64,000 nucleotides of DNA from Closterium sp. Naga37s-1 (GCA_947471745.1 CANJKZ010000078.1:4592501-4656500); one strand, 5' to 3'. Shown: positions 38,400 to 50,572, counted from the first letter of the stretch. Notes: generated by a model from the sequence alone, not told the origin. Numbers and translations: made by a program.

Positions 38400-40723
38400 C
38401 TGCTCGTGGGAGGGATTGATCAATGCAGGAAGGCGTGGAATAGCCAAGGGATGGTTGGAGAGATTTGAGAATCCTCAAGAAGCGCTTGCTGCGAGTTGTG
38501 GGGTCAGCACGCCGCTGGACATGGGCTCCTGTTTGGCCGAGGGGTCAATGTAGGGAACCGTGGGCATGCGGAGAATTGATGGAGGGAGACGTGTGAATGC
38601 GGAGATTTGATGCAGGGATGGATGATGCAGGGATGGATTTAGAGATTGTTTTGAGGAGTGGAAGAATGACAATGGGGAGGAAACGGAAGGTGGATGCAGG
38701 GAGATCAAGGCAAGGATGGCCGCGATCCAGATCAAGTAGTTACGGTATACTTGTGAAGTGCCTCAAAAGCCATCTGATTAATTAGTTACGGTTCGACAAG
38801 ACTCATAAGCTCTTGAGCTGACTTTATTCCCGACGATCTGAAACATTGCGCGCCGGACAATTATTGCGTAGTGTGATTGAGATTTCTCATAAACACCCTG
38901 AAAAGGGGTGCGAGCATTCTCCGCGATCTTAGTAGTAGGAGCAAGACGCGTGCGTGTGTAATCGGGACGCGAGGGCCAACAAACAACGTTCGCGCTAAAC
39001 GCGTGGCGAGAACATAATAAGACGCCATTCGAACGATATTCATGCTCAACGCGAGGCGAGAACATGATCTAAAATCGAACGACATTTGGAGGATATTCGA
39101 AGGGCATCTGTGTCGCACACGGGAGCTGCGGTTGCGACATTAGCATAGCCCGTGGCTTGAAACGGTTTCCGAGGCCCCTTTTGAGGCGATTTTGAGGCGC
39201 CTCGACAATCGTCCCGTCAACCGTGGGTCGAACGAAGGGAGTACAGGGCGTGTTTTGTGAAGCATCGGAGAAACGGAAATGCGAGATAATTCTATGAGTG
39301 GACTTAAGGCTCACTTGGTTTGAAAAGCGTCAACGGGAAACGGAATTGCTGCGTAGAGATGTCTCAAGCCACGAGCAACGGAACAACACGTTGTTCGCGT
39401 CTTGAGACGCCTCTTGAGTCGAAGCAAAAGTCACTTTAAGTTGACTCAGAAGAAACGGAATTGCTGGGTCGAGATGTCTCAAGCCACGAGTGACGGAAAC
39501 ACGTTGTTTTGAAATGGCATTGCTGGGTAGGGAGTGAAGCACTAACAGCAGAACGGTGACTTGAATAATCAGCGAGCACTGGAAAAGAAGATGGGAGAAA
39601 AACACGACTTTTATGTAGGAAAGTTACAACGGAATCGCACTTCCCGGAGCATCTAGTTAACTCATGTCAGATTAACTATCTAATCTACGCGCAATGTCAA
39701 TGTCAGCCTAATTATAATCCTCGCGCAATGCCGGCAACAGCTAAGTTGTCTCGTCCGGGCGTCGGCCTTTATTCGCGTGTAAGGTTAATCATAAAAAGTT
39801 GGTTGGTCTAAATCGCGCTGCACGGACCTCGTTCTTCACCAGCATCGGATCGCGACGGTACATGAGCAGGCTGCATTTCGCGAGCACCAAGTAACGTGGT
39901 AACAAAGCCGGCGCCATGTCGTCGGGGTCCGGCCTCACGACGAACACCCAGCCAGAAAAAAGCGCCATTGCTGGACAGTTTCTCGAAATAGTGCACCTCG
40001 AGAGTGACGGTCAACCAGATGATACTAAAATGGAATTTTCGACCTCTAATTGGCGAGCAGAAGCAGCACGAAACCTGTCAGATGTGTTAAATCAGCCTGA
40101 CAGAACTCGCAGGATTGAAAGCGAGGCTGTACGGCAAGATCGAGGGATGGTGGACGGCAAATCCGGAGATTTTGTTATCCGCTTTACTTATCGCACTTAG
40201 GGAAGGCAATAATTCTTACTGGGAGAAATCAAGGTGAGCTTGAGAGGAGAAGAGTGTCCACCAAGCCAAGCCTGGCTGTTTTGGCAACACGGAAAGGAAA
40301 CCCTGGGAATCACGAGAAGCTCGGTTCGATTGGTGCCCCCAACACCTTTCCCCAGTGACTGTTGCCCTTCCTGCATTCTGCTGTCAATTTCTGAACCATC
40401 AGTGCACCACAATGACCTACTTCCCGCGCTACACAACAAAGTCTTTCTCCCTTACAAGCCGATCTTTTAATCACACTAAGTTTGGTACATGAAGTCCGTA
40501 ATAAATGTTCAACTGTAATGTTACCAGCAGCATTAAATATCCTTCAGTTTTTTCAAGCACTTACTGAGAGTTTGTTCTTCGTCGCATACAGCCTATAATC
40601 TAGATAATTCAGGCATATACCACATCCTGCAACCCCAATTACCAGTTCAAAGCATTACCGTCGGCCATTGCGCAGCCTAGCGTATATAAGTTGATTAGTA
40701 CATGATATTGCACGAATGGACAT
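38400..40723. other. Upstream of the EDR2-like exons; mostly unassigned
   Basis: It should contain the missing 5' exon(s) and promoter of the EDR2-like gene, but I cannot place them. Duplicated segments occur, e.g. GAAACGGAATTGCTG.GT.GAGATGTCTCAAGCCACGAG at ~39337 and ~39452, with CTTGAGACGCCTCTTGAG between. TTTTGAGGCGCCTCGA lies near 39192. Confidence 0.4.
39916..40200 (+). CDS. Hypothetical small ORF
   Basis: 94 codons starting MSSGSGLTTNTQPEKSAIAG and ending DFVIRFTYRT then TAG. Composition is balanced and unlike the surrounding repeat-derived frames. No domain is recognised and no splice context was established. It may be spurious. Confidence 0.25.
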   Translation: MSSGSGLTTNTQPEKSAIAGQFLEIVHLESDGQPDDTKMEFSTSNWRAEAARNLSDVLNQPDRTRRIESEAVRQDRGMVDGKSGDFVIRFTYRT

Positions 40724-41020
40724 TGTTGGAATCACCTAAATGTTACAGTAACATTCCCGAAGGCTCTCCACTCGCGCGTCACTCCATAACGAAGCTACGC
40801 GCCTGTATCATTATCGCAACAGCTCATATAGAGCATGCGGAAGGTCGAGGGTCACCCGAAGGTCAACAGTCGAAGACAGTCAACGTTCGTGACCATTGAC
40901 TGCCCAGTAACCGCACTTGGAAGTTACGCGATGCAACACGGTAACAGTCAAGAATAGCAATAGTCGTTGTTACTGTAGCATTGTAATTCAGTTAATAAGG
41001 GAACGTAACCCTCAAAGTAC

Positions 41021-41394
41021 TGTCAGTAGATCTGCACTGTGGATGCTCGATTGACCATAGGGGGGTTGCAGGCGCATTCGCCTGGGGGGTTATGGGCGCA
41101 CAAACCTGCTATACAACAAGCCTTTTTATCCCAATCCTCTAAGTGGTTGGAATTCTGATATGGTATCAGAGCGGACTCGGGTTCGAATCCCGGTGTATGC
41201 ACATGTAGGCCGTTGCCGCTGTGCTCAGTCCTGGACCTCTCAGTGTGGGGGGGTGTCAGTAGATCTGCACTGTGGATGCCCGATTGATCCTAGGGGGGTT
41301 ACAGGCGCGTTCGCCTTGGGGGTTATGGGCGCACAAACCCGCTACACAAACAAGCCCTTTTATCCCAATTGTCTAAGTGGTTGGGATTCTGACA
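41021..41394 (+). mobile_element. TRIM: 374-bp terminal-repeat retrotransposon in miniature
   Basis: LTRs 41021-41160 and 41254-41394 (140 and 141 bp, TGTCAGTAG...TTCTGA(T/C)A). The PBS TGGTATCAGAGC is at 41161, a purine tract TGTGGGGGGG at 41244-41253, and the perfect target duplication AGTAC at 41016-41020 and 41395-41399. The interior is only 93 bp with no coding capacity. Confidence 0.93.
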
Positions 41395-41592
41395 AGTACA
41401 TGGCTAGCTAGGATTGCTATTTATATATTTGTACCACTATCCTTTAATCATCTTGTTCTCTTTCAACTTATTAACAAGGTCATTACAAAGACTTCATTGT
41501 CTTCTCTCAAACTTGACAGACTTATCCTATCCACTACAATCCTTCACTTATACCGTAACAACATGGTATGAGAGCTAGAGTGAATTGCGACA

Positions 41593-41873
41593 ATGCAAAC
41601 AAAGTTCGTTCTGACTTCAAAGCTGAAGACATCAGTTCCCTTCGACGGCAAGGACTTCTAAACGTGGAGCTTCGAGTTCGAGCTCCTCGCGACAACCGCA
41701 CAAATCTGGATGTACTACGATGGAAGCTTACCGTTTCCGACGGAAGGCACTATCCAAGAGAAGAACCAGTGCAACCATGAGTCTCTTCTCACGTACACCA
41801 CTCTTCTTCGAATCCTCTCCCATTCCGAGCAGCTTGGCATTCGCTCCTACAAGTCAGAGTGGGCACCCGCGTA
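41593..41873 (+). pseudogene. Copia-4 Gag, N-terminal part
   Basis: Reads copia-type Gag (TWSFEFELLATTAQIWMYYD, then SYKSEWAPAY) with a premature TAA at 41659. It continues, after removing Copia-3 and one GCGTA, into ASWEHLRNSYMATDPVAMSR at 49684. Confidence 0.8.
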
Positions 41874-42236
41874 TGTGAGAAGGATTGACGAAAGAATGGA
41901 TAAACTAGAAAATGAGATGGGTACAAATAGGAAACACATAAGTGTTGTACCCTCTAAGAGCTACCCCACTACAGCCTAAATAGACCATAGCAGATATAAG
42001 TTTGACACACCCCCATAGGCAAAGTGGGGGAGAACAAGAGGTCACAAGACCAGTCAAGAAAAGCAAAGCAAGCTCAGGGTGGATCACAAAGTCACCACAC
42101 AGTCTGAGCACAAGCAAAGGGCCATAAGGCCAGTTCACATGCAGAGTTATATAAAGGAAAGCAAACAGTACAGTGAACACAACCTAGCAAGTGTAAGCAT
42201 GCAGGTATAAGTATATAGAGTACAGTACAAGCAGAG

Positions 42237-42665
42237 TCAAGAAGTCAACAAGTGAGGCACAGTAGGTACAAGGCCTAACACAGTACAGAAACGCTGATGA
42301 TCACAAGGCTGAAGTGCCTTGGTGAAAACATCAGCAGTGTTGGCCTGAGAGGCCACGTAAGCAAGACGAAGCTGGCCACGCTGCTGCAACTCTCGAGCAA
42401 GGAAGTAGCGCAGAGCAATGTGCTTCGTTCTGTGCTCCAGTCTGTGCTCTTGACACAAGGCCAGCATGGCCTTGTTGTCGACGTACAGAACTGGAGGAGA
42501 ACGAGGCGCCTCTCCCAAGTCGGTCAGCAGGTAGGTGAGCCAGCGAAGCTCCTGTGCAGCCATGGCCCCAGCGTAGATCTCAGCCTCACAACTGGAGCTG
42601 AGAACAGAAGAAGGGCGGGTAGACCGCCAGGAGACAGAACCGGAGCCAAGGCTGAAGGTGTAACC
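42237..42665 (-). pseudogene. Copia-3 RNase H C-terminal part
   Basis: Same frame beyond the TAG: GYTF, SSCEAEIYAG, LYVDNKAMLALCQEH, KHIALRYFLAREL and ANTADVFTKAL, the usual end of copia polyproteins. Confidence 0.9.
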
Positions 42666-42668
42666 CTA

Positions 42669-44408
42669 TGACGACCGCTGCGTAGCCAAGTCGTCAACCC
42701 AGGAGGCGTCAGCGTGACCAGTGAGGAAAACTCGAGCCCGTCCTCCAAGCACGAGCCCCATGCCCGATGTACTGCACAAGTATCGCAACACCCTCTTCGC
42801 AGCATCCCAGTGCACCTTTCGGTGCCTGCCGGGAGCCACGTAGCGAGCCAGAAGGCTGAGAGGGTATGCGAGGTCAGGTCGTGTGCAAGTCATCAGGTAC
42901 ACGAGGCAGCCCACAAGCTCTGGATACGGGCCACTCGGCTCTACGGACTCGTCCGAAGGTGGAGCTGAGAGCGAGTGACCGGTAGGCAGAGGAGTGGACT
43001 GTGGCGAGGAGTAGGTGAAGCCGAAGCGCTGAAGGACCTGCTGCACCATGTGTGACTGAGTCAAGGTAATGGTGCGCTGTGCTCTGTCCCGAGTGATCCG
43101 CAAGCCAAGATAGCTTGTGAGCTCACCCAGGTCTGTGCACGTGTGTCTCTTCTGCAGCTCGGACTTCACGTGGGCGAGTGCCTCCGTGTCAGCAGTAGCA
43201 AAGACAAGGTCGTCTACGTACACAAGAACGTAGAACGGCGGCAGAGTAGCGTCAGTGCGTAGAAACAGAGAAGGGTCAGCAGTGGAAGGAGCAAAACCAA
43301 GAGCAGCAAGAGTCGTCCTGAGCGTGTCGTGCCACTCACGGGGTGCCTGGCAGAGACCGTAGACTGGCCGCCGGAGACTCCACTGGGTACCAGCAGGAAA
43401 CGACCCAGTGAAGCCAGGTGGGCGGCGCAGCCAGATCTCCTCGTGCAGGCTGCCCTGTAGGAAGGCTGTGCTGAAGTCAAGAGAGTGGAGCTCGTAGTCA
43501 CGCTGAGCAGCAACGTGCAGCAGTACCCGAAGAGTGGTCATCTTTGGGGTAGGGGAGAAGGTCTGAAAGAAGTCAACTCCCTGTCGCTGACTGAAGCCAC
43601 GTGCAACGTAACGCGCCTTGAAGGCGGGCGGAGAACACGACGGCCGCTTCACCCTGAAGATCCACATGCCACTGACGATGTTCGCCCCAGCTGGGGGAAC
43701 CTCGTCTACGTAGGTGCCTGTGGACTTCCAGGAAGCCATCTCTGCGTCCATGGCTGCCTGCCACTGAGAGGAGTAGGGACCCTCTATCGCCTCTGCGTAA
43801 GAGCGCGGGGTCGGGATGTCTAGTGCATCCGGGTCTCCTTCAGGGGCAAGCAGCATGGACACGAGATGAGGTGAAGCAGCGGCAAAGCACTCAAGGTCCT
43901 CCTGTCTGTCCTCAAGAACGTCTGTGCTAAGAGCACACTCACCCCCGACGGACGGAGGACAGACAGACACAGACGCAGCAACAAGACCAGTGGCGTAATC
44001 TAGGCGACAGGCTGCAGCAAAGTCAACAAGCTCAGCAACAAGAGCAGACACAGCAGAGGACTCAAACAGAGGGTCAGTGACAGCAGTGGCCAGAAAGCGC
44101 GTGACAGTAGGACTAGCAGCACGAAGGGAGTCAGACTCCGGGTCCGGACCATCAGGAAGAGAGAAAGCAGGAGGAGAGGGCAGAGGGACACGCTGTGAAG
44201 CAGTAGAAGGACGCAGTGTCATAGAGTGAGTGCCTGGGACAGGTGGAAGACGTGGACGCGAAACACGACCAGCGCGAACAGTGCGGACAGGCGACGCAGA
44301 ACGAGACGCAGGCGACACAGGACGCGACTCAGGCTCACGACGCTCCGTAAGACCTCTAGTCGGACCAGAGTAAGGAGAAGGACCAGGCAGGGGAGGGGCC
44401 GGCTGCAA
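42669..44408 (-). pseudogene. Copia-3 reverse transcriptase and start of RNase H
   Basis: RT: WQAAMDAEMASWKSTGTYVD, LDFSTAFLQGSLHEEIWLRR, LVYVDDLVFA. It continues GCLVYLMTCTRPDLAYPLSL and RNase H GHADASWVDDLATQRSS, then an in-frame TAG (42666-42668). Confidence 0.92.
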
Positions 44409-44559
44409 CTGCGACTGAGACTGGACAGGCGGTGGACTCAGGAAAGGAGGAGGAGGACCAGGAGAAGGCGGGGAGCCAAGAACCTGCTGAAGGAGGGGAA
44501 CGTAGTACGGCCGCGGCCGCGCAGCGCCTCGAGAAATAGCAGAGACAGAACCGGTACCT

Positions 44560-45140
44560 TCAGCCCCAGGGTCTCCAGTCCCAGCAGCACCTCCAGCAGC
44601 TCCAGCACCAGCACCAGCAGCACCTCCAGCAGCTCCAGCACCAGCACCACCTCCAGCAGGACCAGCACCTCCAGTAGCTCCAGTAGCAACTCCAGCACCT
44701 ACAGCACCAGCAGCACCTCCAGCAGCTCAAGCACCAGCAGCACCTCCAGTAGCTCCAGCACCAGCACCACCTCCAGCAGCGCCAGCACCTCCAGTAGCTC
44801 CAGGAGCACCTCCAGCACCTACAGCACCAGCAGCACCTCCAGCAGCTCCAGCACCAGCAGCACCTCCAGCAGCTCCAGCACCAGCACCACCTCGAGCAGC
44901 GCCAGCACCTCCAGTAGCTCCTGTCGCACCTCCAGCACCTCCAGCAGCTCCAGCACTAGCAGCACCTCGACAGCGCTGAGAGTACCACTCACGAAGCCGC
45001 TGTGGAGAGAGGGGCTCCCGCCGCGACGGGACACCCAGAGCACCTCCAGACTCAGCACCCCCAGTCTCAGCACCCCCAGTCTCAGCACCCCCAGTCTCAG
45101 CACCCCTAGCAGCACCTCGACAGCTACCTCGACCGGCTCG
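44560..45140 (-). repeat. Coding tandem repeat between integrase and RT of Copia-3
   Basis: Imperfect 15-30-bp units of CTCCAGCAGCTCCAGCACC (plus strand). In the likely frame these encode Gly/Ala-rich repeats, with ETGGAETGG units and LSPQRLREWYSQRCRGA. Confidence 0.85.
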
Positions 45141-45862
45141 GCAGGGTCTACCTGGGACACACCTGAGGGGGCAGGACCCTGGGGGGGGAGGGGGTCTACC
45201 AGGGGAGTACCTGGTGCGAGGAAGAGCGGCGGGGGGGGGGGGGGAGAGGCATTGCGGTAGGGAAAGAGACGGTAGTACGACACCGACTCGTCGAACGTGA
45301 CGTCCTGAGAGGACAGAACACGACGCGAGGTGGGGTGGTAGAACTGCCACCCGGGTGCGTCAGGAGGGAAGCCAAGGAAGACACAGGGAACGGCACGGGA
45401 GGACAGCTTGTCCGCAGTAGTATCGCGGACAAAAGCTCGAGATCCCCAGACACGAAACGCGGACGCATCGCCAACCTTCCCCGTCCACCGCATAGTAGGT
45501 GTGGTCTCCGGCAAGGAGACACGAGGCTGAAGGTTGATCTGATGAGCCGCGTACTGAACCGCGAACGGCCACAGAAAATGGGGAGCAGCCGCATGGATCA
45601 TGGACGTACGAGCGACGTCCATGACCATGCCAATGCGGCGCTCAGCAATCCCATTTTTCTGCGGGGAGGCCGGAAGCGTGAACGTCTGGCGGATGCCCTC
45701 CGAACGACAGAAGGCCCTCAGGAGGTCGGAGGAAAACTCCCCGCCTCTGTCCGAATGCAGGCGCAGAACAGGAAGGTCTGAGCCGAAACTCTCACTGAGC
45801 TGGCGACGAGCACCGCGGATCCAGTCGATCAACACCTCAGTGACCTCACCCTTGCTGCGCAA
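44819..45862 (-). pseudogene. Copia-3 integrase core and hinge
   Basis: Same frame as the upstream part. Carries RLHSDRGGEFSSDLL (second Asp) and NGIAERRIGMVMDVA (Glu), then DVTFDES and a Pro-rich segment. After about 45140 the frame enters the tandem hinge repeat in the wrong phase (Val/Leu instead of Gly/Ala/Glu), showing a frameshift. Confidence 0.88.
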
Positions 45863-45886
45863 GGGGAAGACTGTGGTGTAACGCGA

Positions 45887-48115
45887 CTAGTCGTCAACGA
45901 CCAGGAGGAAGTAGCGCTCGTGACCCTGTCCACGGACGCGGGCTGGGCCCCACACGTCCATGTGAAGAGTCTGCAGAGGGGCCTCAGTCGGAGGAAACGA
46001 GGAGGAGTGAGGGGCGGCGCGCTGCCGGCCCTCGACACAAGGAACACAGGTGGGGGCAGGCCCCGGAGGAAGGGGAGGGAGGGACCTGGGTAGACCCGAG
46101 ACAAGGGCACGGGAGGCCATACCTCGAAGACGAGGCAGGGAGGGGTGACCAAGGCGGTGGTGCCAAAGGAGAGTCTCGTGTGCCAAAGGACGACACGAGC
46201 AGGGGGCAGACGCAGGACTAGACCTGGACGCGGCAGCAAACACCTGACTGGACGCAGCTACCTGACCAGACGCAGAGACCGGAGGAGGCGCAGTAGTCAG
46301 TGTGTACAGACTCGACCCTGGCCGACGGGTGAACGTGGCCAGGTGACGGCCCGTCCGAGAGCAAGTGCAGTGGGTCACACGCTGACCTCCAGGGGTGAAC
46401 TGGTCAACCCACGCGTCCTGGAGGTCAGCTCCACTCACCAGGTTCGTAGAGAACGAGGGGAGGTGGAGTCCCGACAGCAAGCCCGACGGGGCCGCAGGAC
46501 ACTGTAGGACAGTGGAGGAGTGTGCAAGTACTGGGCCCCCTGAGGGGTCAGCAAGGGAGACCGCAACAGGCCGACGGAGCGGCGTGAGCGTGGTGCTGTC
46601 TCTAAAGAAAGAGCGCGAAGCACCAGAGTCAAGTGTGAAGGTGTGCAAGGACTCAGTAGGTGCAGTACCTGAGAGAGGAGACGTACCCGCACCTGGAGCA
46701 GCAGACGCACTAGCACCTAGAGCAGCAGCCGCACTAGCACCTAGAGCAGCAGCCACAGTGCCCGGGTCGGGCGGGACACGCAGGTAACAGTCACCCTCAG
46801 TAATATCAACAAGAGCATACATGGCAGCAAGGATAGCATCAAAGTCTAGATCAAAGATAGGCACATTCTGCAGAAGCAGATCATGCCAACGAGGAAGCTC
46901 AACAGCGTCAGGAAACTGGGTACGCCAAGCGTCAGTCATGCGGCCGAAGCAGCGCTGCGTGGTGTGTGGGAGACCACACACCTCCCCACTACGAGTGCCT
47001 GTGCGAAGAACGTACGTGCAGGGACCTGCACCCCCAGACCTCCCACGCCCAGCGTACCACTCACGAAGCTGCTGAACAGACGGGGTCTCACGGGTGCGCA
47101 GCTGCTGCTGACGCTGGCCGCCACCAAGGCCTCCACGCTGCGTGGCTGCACCGCGACCAGCACCACCTCCTCCGCTACCTCCACCACCGCTGCCGCCGCC
47201 TCCACCGCCTCCGCCACCGCCTCCACGGCCTCCACTGCCGCCACCGACGCCCCCACCCCCGGGACCATCCCCACCACCACCTCCACCTCCTCCACCGCTT
47301 CCTCCACCGCCCCCTCCACCACCCTTGCTTCCCTTGCCCTTGCCAGTGCGGCGTCGCCCACTAGGGGCAGACGCAGCGCCGACCTCCTCAGTGCCAACGA
47401 GGTCGACAGCAGCAGCAGAGGCAACAGAGGGGAGAAGGGGGACAGGGGAACACCCCTCAAAGAAGGGGGTGCGACGGTCGCCGCGAGAAGCCCCAACAGC
47501 TAAGATACTCTTCTCAGCTGCAGCAAGGCGCTCCTCTAGCAAGTCGACAGTCAGCTCGGTAGGGCAAAGGGAGAGAAAGTGATCCCTGACTGAGGAGAGA
47601 GAGTCAGGGAGGTGGGTGACTAGGTAGTAAAGGGTGATGTACATGGGGGGGGAGTTCGTGGGAAGAAACTCAGTGGGAAGGGCAGCGCGGTAGCGAGCGT
47701 CACTAGTGCGGAGGTGAGCAACTAGGTCAGCAACTGTGGCAAAGGCGGCAAGGTCAGGAAAAAGGTACGGCAGCATGAGGCGGCTGAGGGCAGCAGTGGT
47801 AGAGGAGGAGTAGCGTGCAACTACAGCGTCGTACAGAGCCCTAGCACTCTTGTACTGACTAAAGTGCGCGCGCTCAGTAGACGGCAGGTGATTGCGCACA
47901 GCAAGACGAGCAGTAGCATCGCGCGTGAACCACTGCGAGCGAACAATACTGTGAGCATCAGCAGTAGGGGCAGTAGAGGCGCCAGACGTGAGATCGAACA
48001 GTGAGAGACCATCCTTGCTATCGCACTGTAGGAAAAGCTGCAGATCATCTAGCCAGACCTCAAAGTTAACAGCTCGACCCTCAGCATCAAAGGTAAGAAC
48101 ATTGAGACTAGCCAT
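45887..48115 (-). pseudogene. Copia-3 Gag, protease and integrase start
   Basis: Begins MASLNVLTFDAEGRAVNFEV, then Gag helices (LPDSLSSVRDHFLSLCPTEL), a long Gly-rich tract, CGLPHTTQRCF as a knuckle-like motif, protease region LHTFTLDSGASRSFFRDS, the integrase zinc region LLWHHRLGHPSLPRLRGM and MDVWGPARVRGQG. It stops at TAG (45887), where Copia-5 has Tyr (VVDDYTRY). Confidence 0.9.
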
Positions 48116-48229
48116 GACAGGAGAAGCAGCAGGCTAGCAGCAGCAGCAGTGCAACTCGGCTAAGCAGGCTAGGCAGGGCGGCGCAGCTCGGCAGGGCGGT
48201 GTGGCTCGGCAGCGCGGCGCTCTTACCAG

Positions 48230-49412
48230 GGGAGAGGCTGGGGCAGGGCCGGGGTAGGGCCAGGGCAGTTCAGGAGCAGGGCCGGGGCAGGGCCGGGGCA
48301 GAGCCGGGGCAGGGCCGGGGCAGGGCCGGGGCAGAGCCGGGCCAGGGCCGGGGCAGTTCAGGGGCAGGGCCGGGGCAGGGCCGGGGCAGTTCAGGAGCAG
48401 GGCCGGGACAGGGCCGGGGCAGAGCCGGGCCAGGGCCGGGGCAGTTCAGGGGCAGGGCCGGGGCAGTTCAGGAGCAGGGCCGGGGCAGTGCCGGGGCAGG
48501 GCCGGGGCAGAGCCGGGGCAGGGCCGGGGCAGGGCCGGGGCAGAGCCGGGCCAGGGCCGGGGCAGTTCAGGGGCAGGGCCGGGGCAGGGCCGGGGCAGTT
48601 CAGGATCAGGGCCGGGGCAGGGCCGGGGCAGGGCCGGGGCAGAGCCGGGGCAGGGTGCAGGGCCGGGGCAGGGCCGGGGCAGGGCCGGGGCAGGGCCTGG
48701 GCAGGGCCGGGGCAGGGTCGGAGCAGGGCCGGGACAGGGCCGGGGCGAGGCCGCGACAGGTCCGGGGCAGGGCCGGGGCCGGGCCGCGGCAGTGCAGGAG
48801 CAGGGCCGGGGCAGAGCTGCGACAGGGCTGCAGCAGGGCCGGCGCAGGGCCTGACGGGGCCTGACGGGGCCGAGAACTGGGCCTGACGGGGCCGTACGGG
48901 GCCTCTAACGGGGCCTGACAGGGCCTTACGGGGCCTGACGGGGCCTTACGGGGCCTTACGGGGCCGTACGGGGCCTAACGGGGCCTTAAACGGGGCCTGA
49001 CGGGGCCTTACGGGGCCTTAAACGGGGCCTGACGGGGCCTTACGGGGCCTTACGGGGCCTTAAACGGGGCCGTAAACGAGGCCTTACGGGGCCTGACGAG
49101 GCCTTACGGGGCCTTACGGGGCCTTACGGGGCCTTACGGGGCCTTAAACGGGGCCGTAAATGGGGCCTTACGGGGCCTTACGGGGCCTTAAACGGGGCCG
49201 TAAATAGGGCCTTATGGGGCCTTACGGGGCCTTACGGGGCCTTATGGGGCATTAAAAGGGGCCGTAAACGGGGCCTTACGGGGCCTTACGGGGCCTAACG
49301 GGGCCTTACGGGGCCGTAAACGGGGCCTTAAGGGGCCTTACGGGGCCTTACGGGGCCTTACGGGGCCTTACGGGGCCGGAAAAGGGGGCCTTACGGGGCC
49401 TTACGGGGCGGG
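48230..49412 (-). repeat. GC-rich minisatellite leader of Copia-3
   Basis: Two blocks between PBS and Gag: GGGCAGGGCCGG-type 12-bp units (48230-48860) and GGGGCCTTAC-type ~10-bp units (48860-49412). The frames open through it are repeat artefacts. Confidence 0.93.
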
Positions 49413-49683
49413 CGCTGGCTCTAAGGGCAGGCGCAGGGGCCGCAACGGGCCTCGAAGGGAAGGCGCGACGCGCGCGTCGAGCAGGCAGTGACGAATTTCA
49501 GTGGTGGGCCCTTTTTAAAAATTCTCGAAACTAGCTCTATACCATGTGAGAAGGATTGACGAAAGAAGGGATAAACTAGAAAATGAGATGGGTACAAATA
49601 GGAAACACATAAGTGTTGTACCCTCTAAGAGCTACCCCACTACAGCCTAAATAGACCATAGCAGATATAAGTTTGACAGCGTA

Positions 49684-50572
49684 CGCTTCTTGGGAGCACC
49701 TGCGCAACTCATACATGGCAACAGATCCCGTTGCAATGAGTCGCCTACTCAGCCAACTTACATCGGTTAAAATGCAACAAGGGGAGAAAGCGGGACCGTA
49801 TATCAATTGGTGTCGCAATCTGAGCGACCACATTAAGAAGTGCGGCGGAACCGTTCCCGACGACATGTTCGTCTCCATGGTTCTTTCCGGCCTTGGACCC
49901 GATTGGCGACAGTGCCAATCATTGCTCCGCGCTCGAGCAACCATCTCCGAGTCCGCTCTGTGTGCCACGCTTCTCTCCGAGCAGGAGATCGACATGTATA
50001 ATGAGAAGAACAACAAACGGGAGAAATTAGTGTTCTTCACTGGAGCGACTGAAGGGGAGCAGCATGGAAAGAAGGGGACATTCTGCAAATACTCCAAGAA
50101 GCCCGGGCACACTATCGATTGGTGCTACAAGCGTAAGCCCGCAGACGAAAGGCGCACCAACTCCTCCAGCCTGCAGCCTTTGGCACCCTCGGCTTCCCCT
50201 GCTGCAACAACGACTGTCTCGCCACCCTCCGTCGCGAGCACTTCGCAAAGTCCTGCACGCATCACGGTCAAGGACAAGGGAAGGGGGTCAATCATGAGCT
50301 GCATGGCGCGACGACGCAAAGGTTTCCGATACTATGACAACATTGAATACCCGCCAATCGCGCCCATCAACCCCATCACACCGAGTCCGAACAATGATCC
50401 TACTATTCACAGCTGGATCGACCGCCCAACAAACATCCCACCTGATTTTGAGTTGCCTCCACCGACCCCAGAGTCTCCTCCCATCATTTCCACGAGGCGA
50501 TATATCGACCTTTCGCCGTACACCGGAGACTTCGACCGCGTCGTAACTCCGAAGATCGCCGGGATCGCATGA
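49684..50572 (+). pseudogene. Copia-4 Gag, C-terminal part
   Basis: Contains LSGLGPDWRQCQSLLRARAT and a decayed zinc knuckle CKYSKKPGHTIDWC in which the second Cys is Ser. It ends at TGA 50570-50572, overlapping the next ATG (ATGA). Confidence 0.8.

Larger units (their letters stand above)
41874..49678 (-). mobile_element. Copia-3: copia element with 134-bp LTRs and a GC-rich minisatellite leader
   Basis: LTRs 49678-49545 (5') and 42007-41874 (3') differ at one base. The PBS-like TGGTATAGAGCT (49544 downwards) and a purine tract CTATGGGGGTG before the 3' LTR fit a minus-strand element. The target duplication GCGTA (41869-41873, 49679-49683) is perfect. A leader of ~1.4 kb precedes Gag at 48115. 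Pol is nearly continuous but has two in-frame TAG codons and a shift in the hinge, so it is recent but probably inactive. Confidence 0.95.

Noticed and set aside
41161..41200. tRNA gene suggested by GGGTTCGAATCCC
   Set aside because: It is the sequence next to the primer binding site of a TRIM, and no tRNA cloverleaf can be drawn around it.
48199..48886. Gly/Ala/Arg/Gln-rich ORFs in the Copia-3 leader
   Set aside because: Repeat artefact on the strand opposite to the element.
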